From contig JBHGNT010000002.1 in the NCBI GenBank assembly GCA_043228905.1, positions 28,272,001 through 28,336,000 of the forward strand: DNA of 64,000 nt, written 5' to 3'. A program made the position numbers and the translations under genes. The notes beneath the pieces were generated by a model that worked only from the letters and a program-made list of their open reading frames with translations, had not been told where the DNA came from and did not search any database. This DNA comes from Azolla caroliniana. Lineage: Eukaryota; Polypodiophyta. This document shows, one piece after another, positions 46,000 through 57,673 of this stretch; the first letter of the stretch is position 1, and the number at the start of each line of letters is the position of its first letter.

Positions 46000-46505
46000 T
46001 AACAATCGGCAACGGTTCGGTTCGGTTCGGTATGAGAGGGTCCAAATCGAACTGTTTAAATTTTTTTAAACTTGAACCTAACCAAACCGAACCGCGAACC
46101 GCGAAACCGTTAACCGAACTGTTAAACATTTTTCAAACTATTTTACCATTAAATCATTAAACCGTAAAAACCGCAGTTTCATGGTTCGGTTTCGGTTTTC
46201 AACATAGGTCAATTTTTTTATTTTTTATTTTTTAAAATTTATAATATTTCATTATTTAGAATTTTTAAATTTTTTTAGATGTTCCTAAAATGTGAGAATA
46301 AGGTGTAAAAATGAAAAGATTGTTTAAAAACAAATTTTAAAATTTTTTAGAATTTATTTTTAATAAAAATTAAAAAAAAAAAAAAAAAAAGTTAAACCGT
46401 TTAAACCGCGGTTTTTGACTATTGAAACCAAACTGAACCGTTGAAACCGTTAAACCGCGGTTTCGCGGTTTGGTTTGGTTTGAACCGAACCGTTGCCGAT
46501 TGTTA
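46000..46505. mobile_element. hAT-like MITE, copy B, inserted in the LINE 3' end
   Basis: A 506-bp non-coding element with terminal inverted repeats TAACAATCGGCAACGGTTCG (left) and its near-perfect complement ending CCGATTGTTA (right). The flanks TTAGCTAG (45992-45999) and GTAGCTAG (46506-46513) match at 7 of 8 bases, the duplication size of hAT transposons. The inside is rich in AACCG/CGGTT units and poly-A stretches, with no frame. Confidence 0.78.
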
Positions 46506-46608
46506 GTAGCTAGGTTCAAGTTGTAGCATTCGGGCGCTTTGTTCTTAATACTATTGAAGAAAATCTTAAAAACGAAGAAGAACTTGTGTCACTAATGCAT
46601 ATTGAAGG

Positions 46609-46627
46609 AATAAGAACTCATGTCACT
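46609..46627. repeat. Right target-site duplication of the LINE
   Basis: The same 19 bases as 33946-33964. A tandem-like partial repeat of TGTCACTAATGCATATTGAAG sits on both sides (46587 and 46635), so the exact 3' boundary of the LINE could be a few tens of bases to the left. Confidence 0.8.
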
Positions 46628-49071
46628 CAATGTTGTCACTAATGCATATTGAAGGAATATGAAAAAGAGAAATGTAATTTTTTTGGAAAAAAGAAAAGAA
46701 AAAGACGAATGTAGATAATGGAGGGGATGCAATATATCATTAAAAGCATTTGGGAGCAATGTATATTAAAAGTCTATAATATATATATATATATATATCC
46801 AAAGATATAAAGATAGAGGACTGAGAACTCATTGGGCCCATAGTTGCTTACTAAATTTCAACTACATATTCTACCATCCATAGTGAGCACCACCTCATAA
46901 ATGTTATAGACCCCATGGGGTCTCAAAATGAAAGGAAATATGGTTGGGAGAAACTATTTGTGAGGCCCACGGTTGCTACAATTTGTGATTTGAAAACTGC
47001 TCTCGAGATTTTGAATCTTGGTTTATGACCTAGTGAGTCCGAACCAAACTACATATTTTAAACTCAATTTTTTAGAGTCTAGACCAAGCCATTTGAACCA
47101 AACAATTTAAGGGAAAGGTGAAATTAAACAGTTTTAGGAAAAGTTGAAACCGAACCGAACCAATTAATCACAAATCTAAACCAAAGCATTTAAGTCAAAT
47201 AAATTAAACAAGTAAATAGAAAAAACATTAAATTAAAAAAGCATTTAAGTTTAATATTAATAATTAAAACATTAATTAAACCATTACGACAATAAAGACA
47301 TTCAAGGTAAACATAAAAAAACCACTATTGTTATATCAAGGCTTAAAAGTTTACTTAGGTTTGAGTCGAACAAGGGCTGGTAGCTCATAAGAAGATTCAA
47401 GCCTAACTCATAGGACTTTTCTATTGGCACCTCCAACGCATAAGGTTTAGTACCCTCAAAAATCAAGGTTTGGTACCCTCAAAAATCATAAGGCCATGTA
47501 TTTATATGGTCCAACTTATGTTGCTTAGAATGGATGCTTGTGTCACACAAATTGATCCTAGAAACGTATTGTGAAGCTACCTGACCATAAACACATTATT
47601 CCTTTTCTTTTTTGCATAGATTCAGAATAGTCGAATGTAGTTTGAGCATATTTTCAGCATATACATATGAAAGAGTCAGGAATCATGATTTTGAAAAATG
47701 TGAGAATCAATATACCTACATAATATTCTTTATATTAAATGATATTTTTGACATTTGTATTGTAAAGGTTGCCCCTCTATTTTGTGAGGGACAATTGACT
47801 ATGTCATAGTTAAAACTTAATCATATATTTAAAACTGATGGTTTACACTAAAACATTCAAAAATGAATGTAAAAACCATTTGTTTGATTAGAAGTCTCAA
47901 ATTTCAAATTATGCATTCACATTAGGTAGATGCTTGAGGAAAATTTGTTCCTTCTACCTTACATGGTCCCATAAGCTTTGTGCATAGGGGGTGAGTCGTG
48001 ACCTTGGTGTAAGAGACAATGTTTTTTGTTTTGATTGGCTAACTATGATAATAATGAATTTAGAAAAGTTTTACAAAGGATAGACAAGATGTACAGTTTG
48101 AATTAATTACTCTTAACATATAGTGTACTCATGAACTTAACACCAAGAGGATTTGAGTTCAACACCTACAAGGTGCGTTTAGCTTGTACCTTTGTCATAG
48201 GTGTATGTGGATTGACAAGCACATTTTCTCAGTTTTTGCAACTCCCTTTTACCCACATCAAGTTTACAAAATGCTCATGGACAAAGTCTTCAACATCCAT
48301 CTTGTACATTCGAATGATGGAGGTTGTTCCACATATCCTATGATAGCAACAAGTCTATGGTAAATATAAGATCTTCATCTAGGTGGTTCATTAACATATT
48401 CCATGCGAGTCATAAAATAAGAAGATCATCGGATAACAATGAAATCATCCACATTGTTATGAGTGTCGTAAAAATAAAATAAGGATGTGTATGTGTGATT
48501 TTAAATGTTGTGAGAGGGTGACTATGTTTCTCGATTGTCATACGTAAACTGTGATTGTGGAAGGCCCATGACTAAGAATTCACAACATGGTTTACACTAG
48601 TGTTCAAACTTCTTGTATTGATGGCTCTACAACGACATTACATTAAATACCGTGTTTGATTAAGGTAGGTAGGCACTCAATCATTCCGTACATGCTTGAA
48701 TGTTGTTATTGGTCTATCACACTTGAGATGTAATTTTAGTATAAAATAGAAGAATCAATCACAATGATACAAGGAAAAACTCAATTTCAATCCTTTTCAT
48801 GGTTATGTATATATTGTTAGCAAATCATGTAAACATACATTAACAATCTTGATCATGTCCTGTCTAAATGATGGATCTTACACCATCCTATAGTCTAATT
48901 GGGTACTTGTAAACGTGTATCTCACAAGAAAAAAGTTCTAGAATTAGTGGAACATTTTTCACATACCAACACTCAGTAGGGCCTTTCTTTTATTTATTTA
49001 ACGTACATGTTAGGTCAAACCGGGTCACTATGTATCCGCTAATTGTGTGCTCATCAAACTGTTCAAAAATT
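46628..49071. other. Intergenic DNA with a degraded AACCG-rich patch
   Basis: No gene seen. An (AT)n run lies at 46779-46798. At about 47035-47175 AACCAAAC, GAAACCGAACCGAACC and related strings suggest a further decayed relative of the AACCG-rich MITEs. The right end adjoins the 3' flank of the anion-channel gene. Confidence 0.5.
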
Positions 49072-51060
49072 TCAAGCTATTGTTATGTTCCATACGTAAG
49101 GAGCCTGCACATTGGGTATATGTTTCTTCATAGCCTTCTGATTCTCCAATTGGTGGTCATTCATCCTTCTTTTTTGTCGAGAAGTGTTGCCTGTGATTGC
49201 AATGGCCATGTCGTTGGGAAAGAGTGTGCCCCAAAAGATATGAAGGATGGTGAAGACACCCAATGAGAGAACTGTTACAGAGGACAATATGGAAAGCACC
49301 AATGCCATTCCCTCTGTAATGGGATGAGGTACTTCCAGGGAATAGTAAATTGTCGCAATGGCCGATCCAGTCATAGGGAATGTATATGCCCACCATGCTA
49401 GCGAGAATCTGGAAGAATGGAAAAGAAATTCTTTTTAAGTGACCGAATTACAGTGTGCACATTACTAAGGAATGCTTTAAAGAATGATCGAGTCCTTGAA
49501 ATTTAAGTTAATGCTAAACTTAAGGCATGATACAACAAAGATTGCAAATGCTAGTGGAGAATGGTTTTCACATTGAACATATAGTGTTACAATATCTTCT
49601 CTCAAAACTAAATGAAGTCTGAACTATATTTATGCAACATGGTACTAAAGATTTTAGATGCATGTTTACAATTATAAAATAATTTGGACTGTAATCCTAA
49701 ATAGAATGATGGGAAGTTTACCTGAAACCGCGGAAGAGATTTACGCGCACAATCTACAACGAACCAAAATGATCAAAATCAGTACAGTCTTGAACTTCAA
49801 TGCATTTGTAACATTTTGATCACTATATAGTAGTAGTATATACTTAAAAAGAGATGTTTTGCTTTAGAGAGGCCATGTTCTCTAAATGATGATGTGAAGA
49901 GTGGCTCTTACCAATGATGTATAAAGGAACAAGCCGACGAAGTAAGCGATCCTTGATACCATATCGAAGTCGCCCACAATCTTAGACCAAGCTACACTTG
50001 CAATGCTCGGAGCCGCAATGAACAAGAAGAATACGGGATGGAGCTCCTTGGGGACGGGGGCTGCGGTCGGCAATCTTTGGTAGAGCGTCACGAACAAGAC
50101 GAGATAATGTGCGAGACCCACCGCCCAAAAGAAGATGGCCATCTCCTTGAGGCCAACAACCGTAGCCAAGAGAGAGCCGACAAAATTGCCGACGAGAGAT
50201 AGATGAGTACAAGGGTTAGCCACCTTGCAGAGCCTCTTCTCACCCCCGGAGAGCCACTGACCGTATATCTTGAGCTCCAGCAAGAAGAGAGGAGTCATGA
50301 ACAAGCCCCACAAGGCTGGATGGACGGAGGTAGTGATGTGAGGAGGGAGGCCCAAGGCCAGGAACATGCAGGCTATCCATGGTGCAAAGAAGAAGTTAAT
50401 CCTCACGGGGTGGCAGAACTCGCGCCGCACCGCCTCGAAGTAGAAGATGCACTTGAAGAAGTATGTTGTGAAGATGAGGAGAAGGGTTAGCAAAGAGACA
50501 CACCACAATGCCAGATTGATCTGCTCTGGGACATGCATGAAATGCATCGAACGCGACATGGACAGCGTCTTCCACAGGATCGTTTGGCTCCCGAGGCCTA
50601 GGCATATTCCGAAGCACCCGATGGGGAACCTCAAGAGAAATGGCCATTTCTTGTCGGTCGGAAGGATGGTGCTCCTCTCGAGGGACGTGACCGTATACGG
50701 CTCTTGCTTGGGGTCCCACACGTCTTTCTCGATATCTATCTCGAAGTCGGGTTCGACGGAGCCACCTCTTCGAAGCCCAAAGGCCTCGGAGTTTGTGATG
50801 GGGGTGTGGCCGTGTGCTACGAAAGCGGCATTCGGAGATGGCGGCTCCGACGTGCCATTCGTGGAGGAGGTGAGTATGGAGAGTGGGGAGAGTGGCGACA
50901 TCGGCCCCGCCTCCTTGAAAACCACAATGTCATCCTTCCAAAATCTGAGGCTTGCAGGTTGAACCATGTCCATCCCTTGCAACTTGAAGCTACAAGATGG
51001 GGTTGGTATCGACCCGCCATGCTCCGCCACATTATTCGAGTCTCTTGCTTTCGATTCCAT
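49072..51060 (-). CDS. S-type anion channel, SLAC1/SLAH family
   Basis: Three exons: 51060-49912, 49753-49722 (only 32 nt) and 49408-49072. They total 1,518 nt, or 505 residues. A disordered N-terminus of about 140 residues contains Ser/Pro-rich sites, including an LERSTIL segment suited to kinase control. The TDT-type ten-helix core follows: RFPIGCFGICLGLGSQTILW, FEAVRREFCHPVRINFFFAP, ELKIYGQWLSGGEKRL, VGNFVGSLLA, FFWAVGLAHYLVLFVTLYQR, PKELHPVFFLFIAAPSIAS and AYFVGLFLYTSL. Exon 2 encodes IVRVNLFRGF and exon 3 starts FSLAWWAYTFPMTGSAIATI, matching the family. Arabidopsis relatives pass chloride or nitrate through the plasma membrane, driving stomatal closure or root anion loading under OST1/CPK kinases. 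The pore-gating Phe is probably the one in YFVGLF (inferred). The subtype (SLAC1 against SLAH) is not settled. The ATG at 51060 is the first in the frame. Confidence 0.93.
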
Positions 51061-52159
51061 TTCTCTATGTAGCTACCTACCCTGTACACACAAGCAATAT
51101 ATATATATATATATAAATGTTGATTTTTTGTGTAAGATATTTAATGGTATGGTGCTCAATCGTGCATAAGGCATATTCAGTATGTACTTCGTGAATACTA
51201 TACGAATCTCAATACAAAAGAACTGAATTTAGGTCATTGTAAATTGTATGAATATTAATTAATGTCTTCAGCATTACTCTTTGAATAAATGATGACGCAT
51301 GCAACCTATATATAAACTGAATTTAGGTCATTCAGTAATAATTAATGTCAGCATTAATCTTTGAATTTGGAAATGGATGAATTAAGGTAAGGGGACTCAC
51401 CGAGTGATGACGATTAGGAGGAGTAACGAGGGTTTTTTTTTTTTTTTTTTTGTTGCTTTTTTTCTTGGAGGAGGGGGGCGTAGAGTGGGGTGGGATTAGA
51501 GAAAATATTGATTCAATAGTAAGGTGAGTGGTAATGAGGGAGGAGGGGGGGGGGATTGATCGAACAAGCAAGCAAGTATGTTGTTATGTATGCAGCAGCT
51601 GTGTATTGGTATGTATGTACGTATGTATGTAGTAGGGATGGATGGATTGATTAGAAAGGGAGTCGGAGGAATGAAATGTTTAATGATAGGAGTGTGCACA
51701 CCACCCCTCCCCTCCCTTCCCCCTTTTTATAGACGGACGGACAGGACAAATTATGAATTAATAAATAATCGACATCGATTTCAAATCGTAAATGATTCGA
51801 ATTGAAGAAAGGGTTTTGGGGGGGTGGGCATGACGTGGCAGGGGAGGGCAGGGCAGGGCCAAGCCAGGTACTAATAATAATAGCAGGACAGGTATCTAAA
51901 CAAAAGAAAACAAAAAGAAAGCCCAATAGAAAGGAATAAAAGAAATGGGTGGGGGCCACGTGGCAAGCTTGGGGCCCGCTGCTGCTGATGCAGTCTCTCA
52001 TTCATTGGTTGGAGAAGGATGATATGGCGGCGGCGGCTGCTGCTGCTGCTTGTGTACGCGGAGGAATCCAAGAATGTGAGATGATAGGGGATGCCTTTTT
52101 TTACAAAGGCCCCCCAAAAAAGCAAAAGCAGCAACAGTAGAGCCTTACATAAATGCGTT
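51061..52159. other. Promoter side of the anion-channel gene and simple repeats
   Basis: Upstream of the minus-strand channel gene: (AT)n at 51091-51113, T19 at 51433-51451, and G-rich tracts around 51541-51556. GC-rich blocks at 51840-51860 and 51950-51975 include CACGTGGC (51958-51965), an ABRE-like G-box about 900 bp from the start codon. ABRE control would suit a SLAC1-type gene, but this is inference from one motif. No additional gene was seen. Confidence 0.45.
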
Positions 52160-52186
52160 CATATACATACATACACACATACATAC

Positions 52187-52217
<31 letters not shown>

Positions 52218-52218
52218 G
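52160..52218. repeat. Palindromic (ACAT)n/(GTAT)n tract
   Basis: ACATACATACAT runs directly into ATGTATGTATGT, making a perfect 24-bp palindrome centred on CATATG at about 52190, extended by more GTAT units. It could form a cruciform. Related TATGTATC repeats follow at 52400-52440. Confidence 0.85.
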
Positions 52219-55200
52219 TATAACTGTGTGTCTTGTGGCTTCCACACACGGAGCCAGGGCCCCAGTACTGCGGTGGGTGTTGGTTAAAACTGAGGGACGT
52301 CCATTTCTTAGCAGCATTGAATGTGGGGGTTTCTGAGGGAGTTCATGTGTTATTAGTGTTTGTCTGTGTGTCGTGTGTCCACGTTGGACTTCGTGCTTAT
52401 ATCTATGTATCTATGTATGTATCTATGTATGTATGCATGCATGGGCCATTCGCATAGGCCACTTCATGCATGACTTTTGCCATTTCAAAACATATTAAAT
52501 GCTAGAAGAAATCATGAGAAAATATATATATACCCCCCCCCCCCCCACATCATCAGCTCATGAAAATGAACATCAATCCATCCATGTATCTTGTATACCC
52601 CACCCCATCCACGACGATAAATACAACAACACACCCCGTCTCGTCTCCCTTTCCTTCTTCTTGCTTTTTTCACATCACCACGTGTGCCTGCCCTTTGTTG
52701 TCAATGAATGGGTGCAATCCACCGAACATACCATTGATCCGAATTTCCTTTTTCAAAATAGTTCATCAAGTCAAGGAAACCTTCTTTCACTCGTTCGGTT
52801 AGCGTGATATAGCGACCAACCTACCGATCACTCCTCGTCTACTAAGCCTCACTAAATGGGTTTTTTCCCACTTGTTTGTAAGATTCGCTAGAAGACTTCT
52901 CACCTCATGTGGGTGCACTGGCTTGTCGAGGATTTCAACTATATTCAAATATTGAGGGTTGGCCAAGTAGTATAATAAGATGGGCCCGACGAAAACTAGA
53001 CAGCGAGTCAAAGTAGATGTCACTAATAAGATCAACTTTAACTTTAAGCTCAAAACAAATTTATGATTTGAGACATGCAAGTATAGTAGCGCCGAGCATG
53101 AAGTCGTTGCTTACGGTATCTAACCCACCAATCGCTAGATTTGATCGGCATTGCAATCAAGATTAGTGGCACCCGAGGCCCCCCCAATCTCCTGACATAG
53201 ATTTCAAATGGAGGTAGATAGGTTGCTTGAGCGTTTGAACTTACGTAATACGCATGCATCACACAATATTTGATTGCATTCAATGAAGAGTGTGTTGATG
53301 ATCCCATATCCAGAATCATGTTTCTTTCATGGTACACCATGCATAATTCAAAATCTTTTTTTTTGAAGCATCGTGAGTTTTTATGACATCGTTAAAGAAC
53401 TCCATTACCGTTGACCTATCAAACATGGTTGTATGTGTTACATGAGCCTATAGAAGGTGGTGACATAAACATATTGTTCACCGGAATGTGACGTAAACAT
53501 GACAAAGGTACTTCCAAACAGTTTGTAGGCCACAAGTTTATGCAATACAATAGGCTCTCGGTGTGGGGTAATATCTTGATATACTTAGACATACACAAAA
53601 CACCTTCGTCATCAAATAATTAGATTAGAATCTACTCATAGGGGATGCTAAGGTTTTTTATTCAAAGGTAGTGCACCACAATCTTGAGAATCGCATGGTT
53701 CAATACTATCCTAAACCTAAGACTAACCATATCATACTCTCATTCTTTTGAACTATATATCTATCAAGTGGCACGTATATGAAGTGTTTAGTCATAAAAA
53801 GTAATAATCCACTTGTAATGATTAAATGAGTATTCTAGTGACTAACAATATAGCGATCCAATACTACAAGGCATGCATTACTAATAGACAAACATGTATA
53901 ATGTAATTTCCTTTCAAATACAAAGCGTTACTTACTGTATAGGTTTAACACTCGTCATGTACCTCTGAATTATTAAGGTTGGTTCCTTTACCTTGTAGTA
54001 ACTTTTGTGGTTTCAGTTTGATTTCACAGCATATAAATTTACACATCACTATTCAACTACAATGTCAACATCCATCGTGCACCTCTAAATAATTGGGACT
54101 CGAGCATTTAGCCTGTACTAACTAATTTTCTTGTTTCTAACTATTTATGTACATGTAAGGTAAACTTGTACCACTCTTTGCATACAACTTTGACAACTAT
54201 AATGTTACTTTGAAATATTTAGGTTTTTAGGTTTAGCCCATTGTAACTTACATGTTTTTTGGACTGCTTGGATAGTAGTTAAACTTATACTTCACCCAAT
54301 GATCCTAAGATAAGGAGCGCAACAACATTTGAAAAACCCACAAATACATAGGATTCCAAAAGACAAACGTAGTGGCTTTAGAAATATTGGATCCGATTCT
54401 ATATTTCTATTTTTGTTTGCTACACTACTATGATGTAACATGAGTTTGCAGAACTTATAACTCATGAACACTTATGTTGCCCAACAATACCCGTACAAGA
54501 TATAGAAAAGGTCCAAAGTGGCTTACCATTATAATTATGTTTCTAAAAAATTGCAAAACTTGTCTACAGTCTCCATCATTGTCTCAATTAACTTTACTCC
54601 TCCAGTTTAATAATTACCGCTATATGCTATAATTAAATTCTACCCCCACACGCATAGCGGTTAAAAATTGGTCACTTTAAAAATACAAATATATATTATT
54701 CTCTAAGCTATGTTATTTTTGAGTCATCATTGAAAAGCTTGGTTTCATAACAACATTTTTTGGTCCTCACAAGGTTATATAAGTAGGATTCAACCATCAG
54801 TCAAATAAGCAAATAAAAAATAGGTAAGAATCTAACTACCTAAAACTGGTTGGAAAACATTACGACCATTGCATCCATTTAGGTCCATGCACATGCGCAC
54901 AAATAGTCCATGCAACATAAAAGATCAATCCTCTCGAATTAAATTAAAGTGATTTCCTCTTGAGTACAAAGACATTATATACCATAGCACAAAGTGTAAG
55001 CGCAACCTTTATCCTATTTCTGAGCAAGTTAACTATGGGTAACAGATATAAATGCATTACGTGTCGAGCATTGAGCAACGACAAAGCGCAGTGTGACACG
55101 TGATGTTCTTGCATATTCTAGGAATGTATTAAGCTTTATACTAGCCAATCATAAAAGGAAGTTACAAATGTAGTAATGAATTAATATGAGAAACCAATGT

Positions 55201-55334
55201 AAGAGGGGAGACAGATAGAGCACTCTATAAATCAATGCCAATCGATCTAACAAACACATGTTAACTGATAAATTCAAGACAACCAAGGTAGTGTACACAA
55301 CCAATGATAGCATGTAGTAAGGACGAGCAACATT
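52219..55334. other. Intergenic DNA, no gene accepted
   Basis: Includes a C12-type homopolymer near 52533-52546. Two minus-strand frames (52799-53080 and 53050-53340) overlap and have no recognisable domain. The remainder to 55334 is AT-rich with dense stops on both strands. Nothing further can be supported. Confidence 0.5.
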
Positions 55335-55737
55335 GGCATGACAATTGTCACAGATTGCACTATCTTCGGGTTGAGAACACTACCCAAAAAAGACGACTTG
55401 TAGTACACATTTTCAAGACTAAAAAAAGGAACCCACTACATTAGATCAAAGGCTCGATTAGTAGTAAGTCCAAGTTTTATGATTTGTATTTTTATTTGAA
55501 GGGTAGTACTTATTAACATTGAAAAGGCATGACAATTGGCATGACAATTGTCACAGATTGTACTATCTTCGGGTTGAGAACACTACCCAAAAAAGACGAC
55601 TTGTAGTACACATTTTCAAGACCAAAAAAAGGAACCCACTGCATTAGATCAAAGGCTCGATTAGTAGTAAGTCCAAGTTTTATGATTTGTATTTTTATTT
55701 GAAGGGTAGTACTTATTAACATTGAAAAGGCATGCAT
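55335..55737. repeat. 203-bp tandem duplication, nearly identical copies
   Basis: Copy 1 is 55335-55537 and copy 2 is 55538-55737, starting GGCATGACAATTGTCACAG. By eye only a handful of bases differ (for example CACTATC against TACTATC), which suggests a young event. It contains the palindrome GACAATTGTC. No coding function is evident. Confidence 0.9.
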
Positions 55738-57673
55738 TTCATCACCGAACCTTGGAAAAAGGGCATATTCTATAAGACTCCTTACACGTCACCAATATTT
55801 ATATATTGGCATAGATTCATTAAATAGAAAGCTAAGCAACATATATGTTAATGTTGAATCCCATTAATGAATGCTTATGTTATCCACATGAAAATTATAA
55901 GTGTTCTTTAGATGGCGTTCCATATTTGCCTCATTGGAATAAATTGAAATGGTAATTAGATTTTGTGAAGTGTAACTTAATCATGTCTTTGCTAATGATA
56001 TCAAGTTTTACAAACTTTTCCGGGGCAAATTCATGGGTTCACATTTGCTAAGAAATATCTCATTTGAGATCAATACAAAGTTCATAAACTTAATCAAGAT
56101 ATTGCATGTTAAAGTGCAATATGAACACATGAAATAATGCATATGATGAAGAACTTTTTAGATTGTATTTGGTAATTGGTTCACTGGAATCAATTGAAAC
56201 TGTAATTGGATTTCGTATTGTTAATGTTAGTCATATCTGTCTTCTGTTTTACAAACTTTTCTATGAAAAATGTTTATTCCACACTTATTACTATTGCACT
56301 TGAGATGAAAAATAACAATCTTAAAAATAACTGGGATATTACGTGTTAAAGAGCAATGTGAACACATTGAATTTATACACCATATCAGAGACTTTACGCA
56401 TTCCATCAAATTATTGCTTGTAGTATAGTATTCACGAGTTTAGTTTATTGAAATTCAAAACTATTAATATTTATTAGCTGAAATTATTGCTTGTGGTCCA
56501 CGTGTTTACCTTATCGAAATTCTGAAATTTCATTGATATAACTGCTTGTGATTTTCAACATTAAGGCTGAGACACGTGTTTGATTGTGGGTCCAAGTATA
56601 AATATTCTATAAATTTCTTTGGAAAAGGATGGTTTTACCAACGCCAGAGTGAAAAATCATGGATTGCACTTCAAAAGACAATGAACAAACAACCCAAGAT
56701 TTGTTAGAACGGCACTTAGAAAAGGCGTACAATTCCTAATGAAATATTGTCATGGTGCGGTAGTTGCAAACATATCTACAATGCCAAACTCTCGACAAAT
56801 GTTGTGCATTCATAATGATGGAACAAGAATGATTAAAAATAATTAGAAATGGTAACTCAACTTTTGCTATAATTACTTGTAAATAGTGCATTCATAAACC
56901 TTTTTTTAAGAATTTACATAAGACTTTAACGTTCAAAATCCCTCGGCCTCTCAAAACTTGCAATTTTCATACATTTATGTCCAAATCTTATCGATTAATG
57001 TGTAATATAAAGCATCCCTTTGGGAACATATAGACGTTGATCCATTAGAAGGTAAAGGAATAAACATGCATGAAAGCTAGCACATGAATGCGAATAACAT
57101 TTGTAATGAAGGACACACATTGGTCAACACTTGAAATGAGGGCTTCAAGACAATGTCGATAAGTATAACGGATAGAGCAATCCTATCAGACCATGTTCTC
57201 AACGAGAGGACGCAAATATAGGAATAATTATATGGCATATGAGGCATGGCACAACATTGAGATAAATAGATTATGTTACAAGTGAGTGTATTGTGTGGTG
57301 TATACCTAGAAAGAAGTCATCCAATTATACTTAGAACTTCTACCAAGTTATTTCCAAACATATAATGTTTGAAGTTATTGTGAACCTTTAATACTGAGGT
57401 AGACAATGGACATTACATAGACCTTGACAATGCTACATTAAGTGATGTGGAAATTGTGTACATTACAATATCTAAGAGTGTTCACGACGTCTTCCTTTTC
57501 AGAACAATTTGGGGAGGGAACATTATGTACGCAGAGATGGATAGAGTGTTTGCGACGTCTTCCTTTTGCATTCTGAAATTCGTCTACTCTGGTATGGTAT
57601 GTTTTAATCCTTACATGTCTTGTTGGGGGTTAAGGGCTATAAAAACTCTCATTAATATCTTTCATTTTATGTT
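55738..57673. other. Intergenic DNA with an older duplication
   Basis: Segments about 55911-56140 and 56160-56385 align loosely. They share TTTTACAAACTTTTC, GATATT(A/G)C(A/G)TGTTAAAG and GCAAT(A/G)TGAACACAT, so an old duplication of about 250 bp is likely. The frame at 57447-57707 was not identified. No gene accepted. Confidence 0.5.

Larger units (their letters stand above)
33965..46608 (+). mobile_element. 5'-truncated LINE carrying two nested insertions
   Basis: The element starts inside the reverse transcriptase coding region and runs to its 3' end. It is flanked by a perfect 19-bp duplication. Removing the nested LTR element (34836-44679, plus its 5-bp duplication) and the MITE (46000-46505, plus 8 bp) leaves about 2.3 kb. 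Coding continues in the same frame across the LTR insertion point. The end near 46560-46600 is A-rich without a long poly(A). Truncation at the 5' side is the usual outcome of incomplete reverse transcription. Confidence 0.85.

Noticed and set aside
48125-48180. Possible second SINE head (GAGTTCAACACC)
   Set aside because: A- and B-box-like strings are too close together for a tRNA-type promoter.
52799-53340. Two overlapping minus-strand frames of 93 and 96 codons
   Set aside because: No motif, no splice logic linking them and no family resemblance.
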